A stretch of 64,000 nt of DNA from Heloderma charlesbogerti (GCA_026122225.1 JANEZZ010001870.1:434001-498000); one strand, 5' to 3'; shown: positions 20,871 to 31,882, numbered from the stretch's first letter. Notes: generated by a model not told the origin, from the sequence alone. Program-made: numbers and translations.

Positions 20871-21639
20871 TTTAAATGTTAATTTTTTTGTTCAAATTTA
20901 TTTGGAGCAGATGGTAGTAAACATACAGCAAATAAATACAATATTTGGTTAAACAGAAATAGGATGGATTCCGTTCAAAACACATCATTAAGAGGAAATT
21001 GTTCTTTCATACAATGGGTAATTAATTATAGAATACAAAACGATGAAAAAGGAAAATGCTGCTGTTATACTATTACAAGAAACAAGGAAGTTGTTTCTTG
21101 TAACAGGAATAGGTGATGTACAGTCGGCCTCTTTTAAGTCATGTGGGTCTGCAGTACTGCTAGCAATACATGCACTGTGAGTATGGATGTTGGAGAAATC
21201 TGTGGGGTGGAACTCAATGAGCTTCCATTGATTCGACTTTGATCCATTTTTATCCTGCAAAGCCCGACTCATTCTGCAGTGAGTTGGGCAAGTTTACTTT
21301 TTTCCACATTTATTAATTTGCACAAATTATAGCAGAAATGTGTGCAAATTGCAGCAGAAATTTGCATACATTGCACAAATGTGTGCAAATTGCTGCCCCA
21401 AATCTCTATTTGTGTAAATTGCTGCTGGCTTGACAGAGTTCGGGGGAAAGCTGCAGCTCGGACCGCAAACGCACGCCAGGTCAGGCACCCTGCAGAACTC
21501 CATTGAGCCAAAAGTGACAAAGGGAGGTATATCTTAATTGAATGCAACCAAGAGGAGAAAAAAGTACAATACATTCAGTGTTCAATCAAAAATAAATCGC
21601 GTGTTTTAAAAGAGACACCATAAACCTTAGAAAAATTCA
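20871..21639. other. Unassigned intergenic sequence with short AAATTGC-type repeats
   Basis: Between about 21310 and 21425 the string tgtgcaaattgc and its variants or complements recur (ttgcacaaatt, gtgtgcaaattgcagcagaaa, atttgcat). Nothing coding was seen. Confidence 0.4.
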
Positions 21640-21805
21640 AGGATGCTGGCATTAGAAAAGAGGGTCTGTATCTGCTTGGATGCAGAAGGCCCCGGCACCT
21701 TCAGGGAGAGCTGGTAAAACCTCTGCTGGAAACCCCGTCAGTGTCATCAACGCTGGGCTAGCTGGACCAGTGGTCTGATAAGGCAGCAGCTTCCTATGTT
21801 CCTAG
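21640..21805 (+). mobile_element. SINE-like repeat
   Basis: The ending gctgggctagctggaccagtggtctgataaggcagcagcttcctatgtt is a 3' end I recognise as recurring across squamate genomes. The family name is not certain, and the 5' end is not clear. Confidence 0.5.
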
Positions 21806-22003
21806 GAGGGTATGCCTCTGAATTCAGGACTCACTCAGATCTGAAAAGAATTCAAGTTCATAAACCTGTGGAGGCAAAACAATCTAAAAGAGTATTCCTA
21901 CTTTTCTAAATGACATAAGGTCTATACAAGAATGTTAACAGAATGCCTTCTGTTTACAAATTGAGGTGTAGCACACAGTTGTTTTAGTTGTTCAGATATT
22001 TTA

Positions 22004-22050
22004 ATAAATTAGCTTGAGCTTTCATGGATTACAACCCACTTCATCAGATG
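22004..22050 (-). ncRNA. Hammerhead-type ribozyme core in Penelope terminus (left)
   Basis: On the minus strand, CTGATGA (22041-22047) is followed by a short GTGG/CCAT-type stem with a TTGTAA-containing loop and then GAAA (22020-22023), GCTCAAGC (a 2-bp stem III) and TA. This order matches the minimal hammerhead motifs described from Penelope-like elements. Activity is not shown. Confidence 0.65.
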
Positions 22051-22399
22051 CTACAAGTGGGACTGGAAGGCTTTGAGTCTGTAAAGACGTGGATCTGTAG
22101 CAAGCATTCCATTATCTTAAAGTGACAGTTACAAACCACAAATTGCCCTAGGAGTCTTATAATGTGCATAGAAACCATAGTTCATATTGAGTCTTTTATT
22201 AACACAATCAAATTTCTTTTTTATCTCTTGTTCTGCAGTCTCATGTTCCAAGCAAGCCCCTGATCTTAATTTCTTTAGAACTGCCACTCTGACATCCTCG
22301 ATGGTATGTCCAGGGAGGTTAAAGTCAGTATGTCCACTGACAGGCTTATTGATATTCTTATGCTTGATGTCTGATTTGTGCCCATTTAATCTTTGTCTT

Positions 22400-22565
22400 A
22401 TTTGTTTATGTTTATTTATTTATTTAGAGCATTTTTACCCCACTCTTTGGCCGAAAAAGGCTCCCAGAGTGGCTTACAAAGGCTAAAATTAAGACCGTCC
22501 ATGCCCTCAGGCTTACAATCTAAAAGACACGACACAAAAGGAAAAGGGATTGGGAGGGAGGAGGG
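22400..22565 (-). mobile_element. LINE/SINE 3' end fragment inside the Penelope-like element
   Basis: tttatttatttatttagagc followed by accccactctttggccgaaa and gctcccagagtggcttacaa has the layout of an L2/CR1-type 3' UTR in minus orientation. It interrupts the GIY-YIG reading frame. Confidence 0.55.
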
Positions 22566-23110
22566 ATAGAAATAGTCCTGTTTGGCTGATGTATGTAGCT
22601 TTGGGGCACTTGATGCAGGAGATCAACTATACAACATTCAATTTGCCCTGGATGCGGTGGATAGCCCCATTAGGCCCACTTACTTTATTACAGTTGTTTA
22701 TTATTGAGCATGGTTGGTGTTTAAGTTTATTGCAAGGTCTGGTACCTTGCTCTGAGTCTAGTGATGAGGTTTTCTCCCTAGTCAACAACTGCTTCAGGTT
22801 AGGTGGCCACCTATAAGGTGCAACCTCTAAGTTTTAAGTCCACCATAAGAAGGTTAGCATATTGTGGAGTCATTTTGGTGCCCATCACAGTGCCATCGGT
22901 TTTTAGGTATAATCTGTCTAAATTTGAAGTAGTTATGGGCAAGTACAAACCATAGTACTTCCACAGCAGTGTTGGAAGTGTCTTTGTCTTGGGATATAGT
23001 TCTTAGTCCATCTTCCACTGTCATGGAACTGTCACTGTGATAAAGAAATGTGATTGCGTTAATCAGGGACCCATTGGGAACTATGGGCAGTAATGGTACT
23101 CTTATGTAAG

Positions 23111-23160
23111 CTAGGCCCATTCACTTCAGTGGATCTACTCTGTGTAGGAGTACTATTGGA
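23111..23160. mobile_element. Short MITE-like fragment
   Basis: gcccattcacttcagtggat followed by ctactctgtgtagg resembles the 'cccattgatttcaatggg...acttac' segment common in reptilian non-autonomous DNA elements. It is too short for a firm call. Confidence 0.35.
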
Positions 23161-23200
23161 TACTACTCTATGGTCTATACGCACATTATAAAGACTCTAA

Positions 23201-23609
23201 GGGCGCAATCCAGTGGGGATAGGCGGCCGCCTCCGAACTCGGAGGTGACTGCTTATCCAATGCAGGGCAGGAGAAGCATGGAGGGGATTGTCCCCTCCGT
23301 GCTTCAGCTGCCTTGCATTTGCGGCTAGACAGCTGATTTTTGGCTGTCTAGATGCGGCAAGGTGGAGTGGGGGAGGCAGCTGCCAGATGACACACAGGAT
23401 GCGTCGTACTGGGATTTCCATCTTCCCTGCCCTGGAACACCCCATTTTCGCGTGGGGCCGTTCTGAGCTGCCTGCGAAGCAGCGCAGGAAGGGGGGAAGG
23501 TCTGTTCTCTGGGAACTGACCTCAGAATGCGGGCTCCGAGGTCGGTTCCCGGAAAGCCACATAGCCTATGGCCGTCTAGCCGCTGACTAGCGGCCATAGG
23601 ATTGCCACC
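23201..23609. mobile_element. MITE, copy 1 (Harbinger-like)
   Basis: It starts GGGCGCAATCC after TAA and ends with the complementary ATAGGATTGCC. It is GC-rich internally, with the sub-repeat ctagccgctgactagcggcc. The same element is at 61636-62052, where the ends and a TTA duplication are clearer. No transposase is encoded. Confidence 0.75.
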
Positions 23610-23719
23610 TCCGTGTACTTTATTTGTAACTGTCGCTTTAAGAGAATGGAATGTTTGCTGCAAATCAACCTTTTCAACTGTCTTTTCAGACTCAAAGCCT
23701 CCAGTTCCACTTGTAGCAT

Positions 23720-23762
23720 CTGATGAAGTGAAATGGCTTGTAACCCATGAAAGCTCACGAAA
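23720..23762 (+). ncRNA. Hammerhead-type ribozyme core in Penelope terminus (right, degenerate)
   Basis: CTGATGA at 23720-23726 and GAAA at 23749-23752 (another GAAA at 23759-23762) are kept. The stem between them has a 5-nt insertion relative to the left copy and pairs through ATGG/CCAT. The fold is probably weakened. Confidence 0.5.
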
Positions 23763-23829
23763 ATTTATTAAAATATCTGAACTAAAACAGTCTATATTTG
23801 TGCTACACTTAACCCATTAATTTATAGAT

Positions 23830-24848
23830 GATATATTAATCTCACAATCCTGGGAACCAAAAATTCAAAGATCAACTATAGGACAAATTCAAGTCTGAGA
23901 TCACACCCCCATAAAATACTATCATTCATCTGGGGGGAAAGCAAAATATATCATTTCTGTGGCTATTAAATCCAGTATTATTTCAAAATCAAAACATAAA
24001 TCAGACCAAATAAAGGAAGAAATAGAGCAATAGTTTAACATTAACAATACACCAGATCTGCCATCACATATATGAGATGAAATGAAGGCCATACAAGAAT
24101 TTAATATAATTAAAAAAACAAACAACGAAACAAGAACTTCAAAATTGCATACAATCTCTGGAAGAAAAACATTTAAAAAACACAGGCAACAAAAAGAAAC
24201 TAAAAGAACTAACAAGAAAAAGAGAATGGAATTGATTAGAAATAAATAAAATCAATATAATGCTCCAATATGTTAACCAAAAATTTTATGAATATGGAGA
24301 AAAAAAGTGCAAATTACTAGCCAACAGATAAAGGAAAAAAGCAACCAGGAACAGAATTAAATTGTTAAAAAAAAAACAAAGGGGGAGAAATATATCTCAC
24401 AAAAGATATTTACACCCAGTTTGAAGCATTCTTCGCAACATTATATACAACCCAGAACCTCTAAAAATATAATCTTTTTTGGATGGTGCGGACATGGCCA
24501 GATTACTAATGAACATCAAACCTCCCTAAATCAGAAAAATCCCTCAAGATGAAGTTATCTTTAAACAAATAAGGAACCATAAGGTCTCAGAGATACGTTT
24601 AATGATTTTTATAAAACATACGAAGAAATAATAAGCCTGCAGTTAAACAAATTTATTTAATAAGATATTGGAAGGGAAACAAATACCTCAGTCATGGAAG
24701 ATATTGTGAATAATACTATTCCCCAAGCCAGGAAAGATAAAGAAGGAGGTTCTTATAGGCAATAACATTTATTAATCAGGACTCAAACATTTTAGCACAA
24801 TTTTAGTGGGAATTGTAGCACAAAGACTGAACAATTTGGCCGCAAATT
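23830..24848 (+). pseudogene. L1-like ORF2 remnant, upstream half
   Basis: A-rich, heavily decayed coding strand. Fragments such as KKLKELTRKR and the following section around 24141-24350 resemble the region between endonuclease and RT of L1 ORF2. It continues after the Tc1 insertion at 26442. Confidence 0.5.
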
Positions 24849-24849
24849 A

Positions 24850-26439
24850 CATGTGAAAAAGAAAGTACACCCTCTTTGAGTTCTATGGTTTTACGTATCA
24901 AGACATAATAAAAATCATCTGGTCCTTAGCAGGCCGTAAAATTAGGTAAATACAACCTCAGATGAACCTGACATAGTACACTGTGTCATTATTTATTTTA
25001 CAGAAATAAAGCCAAAATGGAGAAGCCATGTGTGAAAAACTAAGTACAACTTAAGATTCAGTAGCTTGTGGAACCACCTTTAGCAGCAATAACTTGAAGC
25101 AATGGTTTTCTGTATGACTTTATCAGTCTCTCACATCGTTGTGGAGGAATTTCGGCCTGCTCTTCTTTACAACATTGCTTCAGTTTGTTGAGGTTTGCGG
25201 GCATTTGTTTATGCACAACTCTCTTAAGGTCCCGCCACAGCATTTCAGTCGGGTTGAGGTCTGGACTCTGGGCCATTGCAACACCTTGATTATTTTCTTT
25301 TTCAGCCAATCTGTTGTAGATTTGCTGGTGTGCTTGGGATCATTGTCCTGTTGCATGACCCAATTTCGGCCAAGCTTCAGCTATTGGATGATGGCCTCAC
25401 ATTTGACTCTAGAATACTTTGGTATACAGAGGAGGTCATGGTCGACTCAGTGACTGCAAGGTGCCCACGTCCTGTGGCTGCAAAACAAGCCCAAATTATC
25501 ACCCCTCCACCACCGTGCTTGACAGTTGGCATGAGATGTTTGTGCTGATATGCTGTGTTTGGTTTTCGCCAAACGTGGCGCTGCGCATTATGGCCAGACA
25601 TCTCCACTTTGGTCTCGTCTGTCCAAAGGACATTGTTCCAGAAGTCTTGTGATTTGTTCAGATGCAACTTTGCAAACCTAAGCCATGCTGCCATGTTCTT
25701 GTTAGAGAGAAGAGGCTTTCTCCTGGCAACCCTTCCAAACAAATCATACCTGTTCAGTCTTTTTCTAATTGTACTGTTATGAACTTTAACATTTAACATG
25801 CTAACTGAGGCCTGTAGAGTCTGAGATGTAACTCTTGGATGTTTTGCAGTTTCTCTGAGCATTGCACGGTCTGCCCTTGGGGTGAATTTGCTGGGACTCC
25901 TGGGAAGATTGGCAACTGTCTTGAATGTTTTCCATTTGTGAATAATCTTCCTCACTGTGGAATGATGGACTTTAAATTGTTTGGAAATGGCTTTATAACC
26001 CTTCCCAGATTGATGGGCAGCGACAATTGCTTCTCTAAGATCACTGTTGATGTCTTTACTCTTTGGCATTGTGTTAACACACACCTGGATGCTCGAGACC
26101 AGTGAACCCCTGAGTCTTCAGCTTTTATAGAGGCAGTCACACTTGCTGATGATCAATTGATCAAGGGCATTTGATTAGTAGCGCCTGGCTGCTACTTGGC
26201 CTCTTCACACCAATGGAAGCAGTGAGGGTGTCCTTCGTTTTTCACACAAGGCTTCTCCATTTTGGCTTTATTTCTGTAAAATAAATAATGACATGGTGTA
26301 ATATGTCATGTGTTGTTGTTCATCTGAGGTTGTATTTACCTAATTTTACGACCTGCTAAGGACCAGATGATTTTTATTATGTCCTCATACATAAAACCAT
26401 AGAACTCAAAGAGGGTGTACTTTCTTTTTCACATGACTG
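24850..26439 (-). mobile_element. Tc1-like DNA transposon, nearly complete
   Basis: Flanked by TA (24848-24849 and 26440-26441). The inverted repeats are about 200 bp: gtgaaaaagaaagtacaccc at the left is answered by gggtgtactttctttttcac at the right, and a second conserved block (aaataaagccaaaatggaga) lies at about 25010 and 26260. The right end ends cacatgactg, whereas the left end reads catgtg directly after TA, so about 4 bp of the left terminus are missing. Confidence 0.95.
25058..26069 (-). pseudogene. Tc1-family transposase, frameshifted
   Basis: The Tc1/mariner DDE transposase excises and reinserts the element at TA sites. The start MPKSKDINSDLREAIVAAH (from 26069) opens the paired-like helix-turn-helix domain, followed by HHSTVRKIIHKW, the second HTH, and LWTDETKVEMSG with the first catalytic Asp. 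The frame breaks near 25375. The DNDPKHTS box with the second Asp is still readable in another frame (about 25340), and the last frame (25309-25058) has [18 protein letters not shown] with the catalytic Glu. All three catalytic residues are present in the DNA, but the protein is disrupted by frameshift(s) between 25310 and 25380. Total length matches the usual ~340 residues. Confidence 0.93.
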
Positions 26440-26441
26440 TA

Positions 26442-28352
26442 CATTCACATTGATCATTCAGGGTTGATAAAGAATAGGCAAATTACTGATCCAGTTACAA
26501 CAATATTAAACATAATTGAACATAGTTCTAAATTAGAAAGAAACCCATAGCTATAATATTTTTAGATAGTATGGGAAATTAGAGTGGAATTTTTGTTAGA
26601 ACTTCGTATAAAAAAAGATGGGAATAAATTTATAGATGTGATGAGACATATAATATAATAACAATCAGGCCACCCGTACAAGGATGTCTCCTTCCTCCCT
26701 TTTATTTGCATTCTCAATAGAACCTTTGGCAAATATAATTAGAAATAACAATAAGAACAATAATAATAAAGATAGTGATCTATCTATTTGATTTTATTAG
26801 ATATAAAAACAATTCCCCAGGGCAATGACACTGACAAAAGAATACTAAATACTACTAAATACTAACATTTCAAAATCTAATGTCTTGGGATTGATACAAA
26901 TAAGCCAAGTATTAAAGAAATGGGGAAAAGCTTAAACATCCCAGCTACAATTAAAATGATAACTATTTAGGGATATTTAACTCTGGAAACCTGAAATTAT
27001 TGTAGATTTTGAACTACAAACCATTATTAAAACAGGTCAGAACAATATTAAAGAATTGGACTAAATTAAAAACATCATAGGATATTGGCAGTAAAAATTA
27101 GGCCTGTGCACCGATTCAGAAGTCCAAAGCATGGTGGCCATTTCATGTACCATCTGCCACTTTGGTGCCTAAACCTGTGGGCTTCCCCTGCAGGTGATGC
27201 TTGGAACTTGCCTACAGTGCCCCTGGTGGCCATGGGAGGGAATGCAGACTGAGCACTGCCTTCCCTATATGGGACTAAACCTTCAGTCAATAAAATGGAA
27301 TGCAGTGCATTTCACTGGGATTCCTGAATTCTACCTGTCATACTATAGATACCCCATATCTACTCTGCCCACTTTATAAAAGGGGAGGGGTTGATGAAGG
27401 GCTGGCATTAAGGAAGGGAAAGGAAAGAGATGTAAAGCCAATCTTCCCTGTATTCATTTTATATCAAATTCCATTGTTATTAATCAAATAATACCAACAA
27501 TGGTTACTACTAACCTAAATAGAAAGTATTATCAAAGCAGATACAAATATGAAAGATATAGCAGCACAAATTTATCAGACCCTAATTGCTGAAATATATC
27601 CTACAATGGAAATTCTAAAGGAATTATGGGAGAGAAATCTGGGCAACAACATTGAATATTTGGAAAAAGCACCATTGAAAACTGGATTAACTAAAATAGT
27701 AACCCTATGTTGGCATTTAACCCACACATGTGTAACCTAGTGTAGTAGTAGCTTGCTAGACCCAAGATGCTGAAGAGGTTGCGATAGTAAGAGAACTACA
27801 TGCTGCATGTGCATTGGGAATGTGGCGTTTCACAAGTTTTCTGGTCAAAGGTTTTCCTAGAATGTACGAAAATAACTAAACAACAAATTAATGTGTGTCC
27901 AGCACTGGAAGTGTTGACAATATTTGAGGGAGAAGATAAAAGCTGTATGCATAAAGTACTAACCTTTTTTTAATGTAGCTGCATGACTGGAAATAAGATT
28001 CCGGAAGGAAAGCTCAAAAATATCAATAGATTATGGTGGCAGAGTTTGTCTATACAATTGGTTGCTCTGATGGCAGAAATGACAAAACAAATAAAGACTT
28101 CTTTGTGATTTGGTTTAATACAACATGCAAATGAAAATAAGGAGAAGCTGAAACTACCAAAAGCATATGATAATTTATGGAACGATACGTTGGGGCTGAA
28201 AGGAATATAGCAACATGACGAGGCAGAGGTTTTTAAATTATAAATGGTCACTTATTGTAACACAGACTGAACGTGCTATCCATCTGATCAGATGTTGGAT
28301 ATGTTACTGTTTGTATGTTTTTTATAAGTTTAATATCAATAAAAATATATTT
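26442..28352 (+). pseudogene. L1-like ORF2 remnant, RT half and 3' end
   Basis: A degenerate RT block near 26670-26750 reads like (I)RQ..P.SPSLLFAFSIEPLA, the L1 'GCPLSPLLF' motif region. Decayed sequence follows, with a C-terminal part near 27540-28250 and a final aataaaaatatattttaaaaaaa tail at about 28338-28361. A GC-richer stretch at 27100-27290 looks inserted. Interrupted at 24850-26439 by the Tc1 transposon. Confidence 0.6.
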
Positions 28353-28361
28353 TAAAAAAAG

Positions 28362-28854
28362 GTTGGGGCACTCTTGAATTCACAATAACCATACCACAGA
28401 AAGGGGAAAACTGAGGCACATTAACACCATATATGTGTGTGTGTGTTGGGGGGAGCATTAGACAATCCCCAGATTGTGGGAAATGGAGCTTCATGACCTT
28501 TAGAGCAACACAGAAAAGCAACTGAATCTCAAGCAGCCAGCAACCCATACCAAGCCCATGCCTGCAAAGTACAGGGTATGGGCTTGGAGCGGGGTCACAG
28601 AGTTCACAGAGCAGTAGAAACTCTCCAGCAGCGAAGAAACATCTTTTAAGCTTGCTAAGTGCAGGATTGGGCATGGGGAGGAAGTTGCTGAAGATAATAC
28701 CCTCAGAACAAGAGAGAAAAGCAACCAAATTCCCGCAGCCAGCAACCCATATCCATGGAGGGGATTAAGTGAAGCTATTTTTAGTGTTTATAAAACTATT
28801 TTATGTTTTATATTTATTTTAACATGTGCCTGGGAAATTCATTGGATAGCTTCA
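28362..28854. repeat. Unassigned intergenic sequence with a ~220-bp spaced repeat
   Basis: The segment gcagccagcaacccatacc (about 28530) recurs as gcagccagcaacccatatcc (about 28735), each preceded by gaaaagcaac. A (TG)n run lies near 28432. No coding signal. Confidence 0.5.
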
Positions 28855-29756
28855 TATGGGGAGGGGGTGGCCTATCAGTGTGGTCACAGGTAGGGGGAGG
28901 TATAGTATTGGGGGATTAACAGGCCAGTTGTGAATAGGTGCTGGACACCTATCCCCTCTTCTGGTTCTTCCTCCAACCAGATGGTCCCCGGCTGCCTTAC
29001 TAGCTTGCCCACAGGTCTAGTGCTGCTGTTTTGTTGAATGCCAGTTCAGTCCAAAACAAAATCTCCCCCATCCATGATTTAATTGTGTTAGGCACCCGGG
29101 CCAGATCAGGGATTCTGCTTGTGTACTGCCGACCCCACTACCCATCAGAGTCCCTGCCTGAGCTGATGGAGGTGGTCTTGGGTTTGGTATTAAGGAGCCC
29201 TAGGATCATCATCTGGGGGATCTCAACCCCCATGCTGAGGCTGCTGTATCTGGGGTGACTCGGGATTTCATGGCCTCCATGATAACCATGGGGCTCTCAA
29301 CTTGTCGTTGGCCCACCACATGTAACAGGACACATGCTGGATCTGGTTTTCTCAACTGGGCAGGATGGCGATCGGGAAAGGGGAGCATTAACATCTTTCC
29401 CCTTGTCATGGTCGGATCGCTTCCTACTGAGGTTTAGCCTCTCAGCAACCTTTCCCCTCTGCAAGGATGGGGGACCTATTAAAATGGTAGACTCCCAGAG
29501 GCTAATGGATTCCGATAGATGCCAGAGGGCTCCGGGATTTTCTTGCTGGTATGGCTGGTGCTCCTGTCAAAGCCCAGGTCACTCAGTGGGATGCAGAGAT
29601 GACTCAGGCAGTTGACACAATTGTACCAAAGTGCCCTCTCCCTTTGAGCAGAGTCTGGCCAGCTCCTTGGCATACACCTGAGCTGAGAGCAACGAAGCAA
29701 AAGCGAAGACAGCTAGAATGCAGGTGGAGGCAAACCCATGCCGAGTCTGACCATAC
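28855..29756 (+). pseudogene. L2 copy A-type element, plus strand, 5' half
   Basis: This is the same family as 1180-4440 but on the + strand: GILLVYCRPHYPSESLPEL, MLDLVFSTGQDG, then GGPIKMVDSQRLMDSD and a (R)VWPAPWHTPELRATKQ block. Frames are short and shifted. The element is cut at 29757 by a candidate solo LTR and continues at 30386. Confidence 0.85.
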
Positions 29757-29757
29757 G

Positions 29758-30379
29758 TGTTAATCTAGGGTCCTGATCTTGTCAGGATTCTTGCCAAAAT
29801 AGGTTCAGGATAAGCCAAAGTGAGACAACACCACCAATAGATCAGTTTAACTGATGCAGTAATAAAGCAAGGCAAAGAGCCTCGCACGTTCCCTTCTGCT
29901 GGCAACTCCCCCCGCAGCCACGTGTGTATCTGCATCCCAGTCAAGAGCCATGGGGCACCTCTCCATGGACTGATACTAAATTCTTCAAGTTGGTATGGAG
30001 AACTCCAGTTCTCCAAACTGGAATTCTCCAATTCTCCCCTTCCAGCGAGACCAGCTTGGATGCTTTGATCCCTAGATAGCCCTCTGTCACTCTAGATGGT
30101 TCTCTCTGGCCCATAGCTGACAGGCCAGTGCACAGCAGAAGGGAGGAGGAGAGCTTCCCAGCTCAGAAGAGGGGAACAAGACACTGCACCCTCATTTTCA
30201 CTTCATGAGATGACTGGCCAAAACCGCTTCAAGGTGAAAGCCATTGTTTGCCGGCCTGTGTGAAAGCCCTGTCTAATTAACTAGGAACCTGCCAGTTAAG
30301 CCAAATTATACGGGTCTACTACCAGTGTTTAGGAACTCTATGAAGTCGACATTTTTTGCTAACTAACCAGCTCCCTCCA
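29758..30379. mobile_element. Candidate solo LTR (622 bp)
   Basis: The insert begins TGTTAATC and ends CCTCCA (TG...CA termini) and splits an L2 exactly. The hexamer CCATAC is present on both sides (29751-29756 and 30380-30385). It has no coding content, and an AATAAA lies near 29871. No second LTR or internal region is attached. Class is unknown. Confidence 0.6.
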
Positions 30380-30385
30380 CCATAC

Positions 30386-30915
30386 ACACGTTAGAGCTCA
30401 GTATCACGCCTACTCTGTGTCAGGGTCTTTTCCACCACCATTGCATCTTCTCAGTGTCATCCAGCAAAACTTTTCTGAGTGGTTTGTGGCCTGCTACAAT
30501 CTGGTCTAGGGCGAGAAATGGTGGACCCCTCGGGTAGCACACTGTGACGAGTTTGCACTTTGAAGATAAATTTCCTCAACTTGGTCACAAATTGGCATGA
30601 CAATATAGTTCTGTAATGCCCAGAGCACCAGGTGGTTGAGTTTTATTGGATGGGTTTCAGTTGTTAAGGCCTGAGGAGGCAGACAAGGTGCTTGGCCAAG
30701 TCTGGTCGACTACCTGGGTGCCTGAGCCACCTTTCATAGCTTATTACAACTAATAAGGAGTGGACATCCTGCTGAGTCCAGGAGGTTGTAAATTTGTTGA
30801 GAGAGGGAGTGGTGCTGAATTATTTTAAAAAGACAGTAATTAGGCCACCCCTGAAAAACCTGGACCCGGATGTTAACAACTACAGACCAGTAGTCAATAT
30901 TCCCTTCCTGCTTTA
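30386..30915 (+). pseudogene. L2 copy A-type element, continuation
   Basis: It resumes the L2 linker/RT finger region after the LTR insert: gcctactctgtgtcagg, ccattgcatcttctcagtgt and gttaacaactacagaccagt match the reverse complement of 3240-2700. It ends before the RT catalytic box. Confidence 0.75.
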
Positions 30916-31059
30916 GTGGGTGGCAACGTCTTGGCAGACACTGAGCCGGTTGTGGAAAAGGTCCCCATCTGTCCATCCTACATCACCTGTTCTGGAAATG
31001 GGGTTGGCTAACCATGGATTTGTTCGCGACCCCATCGAATGCAAGTTGCAGAAGTTTCT
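30916..31059. other. Unassigned
   Basis: Boundary sequence between the L2 remnant and the DIRS-like element. No feature recognised. Confidence 0.3.
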
Positions 31060-31654
31060 GCATGAATATTTTGGCAGGAACCCTCTCCTACCGTCCACTG
31101 CACATGTCCCAGCGGGTTCCCACTCGTTCCCTCAGTTCTCTTTCAACCACCTAGTCAGTAGCCTCTACGGGAGCTTTCTCCATCTTTAGAGAATGGGTTT
31201 TGGTGCTTTGCACTGTGCTGAGGTCTTCTTCTGTTGGTTGTTCCAACATCGGTTTTTCCAACTTTTTTTTCTTGTTATATAAGTAGTAGTAGTGGTGGTG
31301 GTATAATTTTTTCAGTGTCTCCTTGTCTGTTCGGTCTTCAACTGTGGGTGCAGTCCTCATGGCTCCATTTCCCAAATGTGTGAAATGTGAAAGCCAGTTG
31401 CCTCCTACTGAGCCTCACTCCCTGTGTCTTTTTTGTCTGGGTGAGGCTCAGTTGCCTGAGGTTTGTTTGCTCTGCCAATCTTTCACCAAGCAGGCGAGAA
31501 AGAATAAATTGGACAGACTGAAAGCAGAGCTTTGGAGGAGTGTGTTGTTAGTGCTAGATCCTAAAAATCTGCCTGACTCTCATGTAAAACAGAAAACGGC
31601 AACCGCTACGTCTTCGTTAAAGCCCTCTTTTCCATGTCCTTCAACATTTGATGT

Positions 31655-31882
31655 TCAACGGCTGAACATCAGGAAAAACTTCCTGTTACAGCAATACGAC
31701 AATGGAACAAATTACCTGGGGAGGTGGTGGGCTCTCCCACACTGGAGGCATTCAAGCTGAAGCTAGATAGCCATCTGTCAGGGATGCTCTGACTTGGATT
31801 CCTGCATTGAGCAGGGGGTTGGACTCGATGGCCTTGTAGGCCCCTTCCAACCCCATTATTCTATAATTCTATTCTATGATCT
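31655..31882 (+). mobile_element. CR1 3' end fragment
   Basis: From gctgaacatcaggaaaaact through the gggttggactcgatggcctt block to the terminal attctataattctattcta. Inserted in DIRS-like element B. Confidence 0.92.

Larger units (their letters stand above)
21962..23110 (-). mobile_element. Penelope-like element (RT + GIY-YIG), minus-strand body
   Basis: Read on the minus strand, the body gives a Penelope RT segment near 22850-23110 (a HNYFKF block and an LKTDGTVMGTKMTPQYANL-like reading with frameshifts). An endonuclease region follows at 22200-22640, with an IKCPKATYI.QTG cysteine/YIG box, RLNGHKSDIKHK and FNLPGHTIEDVRVAVL. The non-coding terminus at 21962-22085 carries a hammerhead-type core. 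The coding part is frameshifted and is interrupted at about 22400-22565 by another repeat's 3' end. An inverted copy of its terminus lies at 23165-23815. Confidence 0.82.
23161..23815 (+). mobile_element. Inverted second copy of the Penelope terminus, split by a MITE
   Basis: 23161-23200 and 23610-23815 together are the reverse-complement partner of 22185-21962: ctatggtctatacgcacatt, then ttgtaactgtcgctttaaga, gactcaaagcctccagttcc and aatttattaaaatatctgaa. The two arms make an inverted repeat of about 200 bp around the element, an arrangement known for Penelope-like insertions. Confidence 0.8.

Noticed and set aside
25058..26084. Domesticated host transposase gene.
   Set aside because: It is frameshifted, lies between intact Tc1 inverted repeats and shows no sign of selection for an open frame.
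31323..31600. Host Cys-rich zinc-finger protein.
   Set aside because: Spacing of Cys/His and the following helix match DIRS Gag-like proteins, and the surroundings are DIRS terminal sequence.
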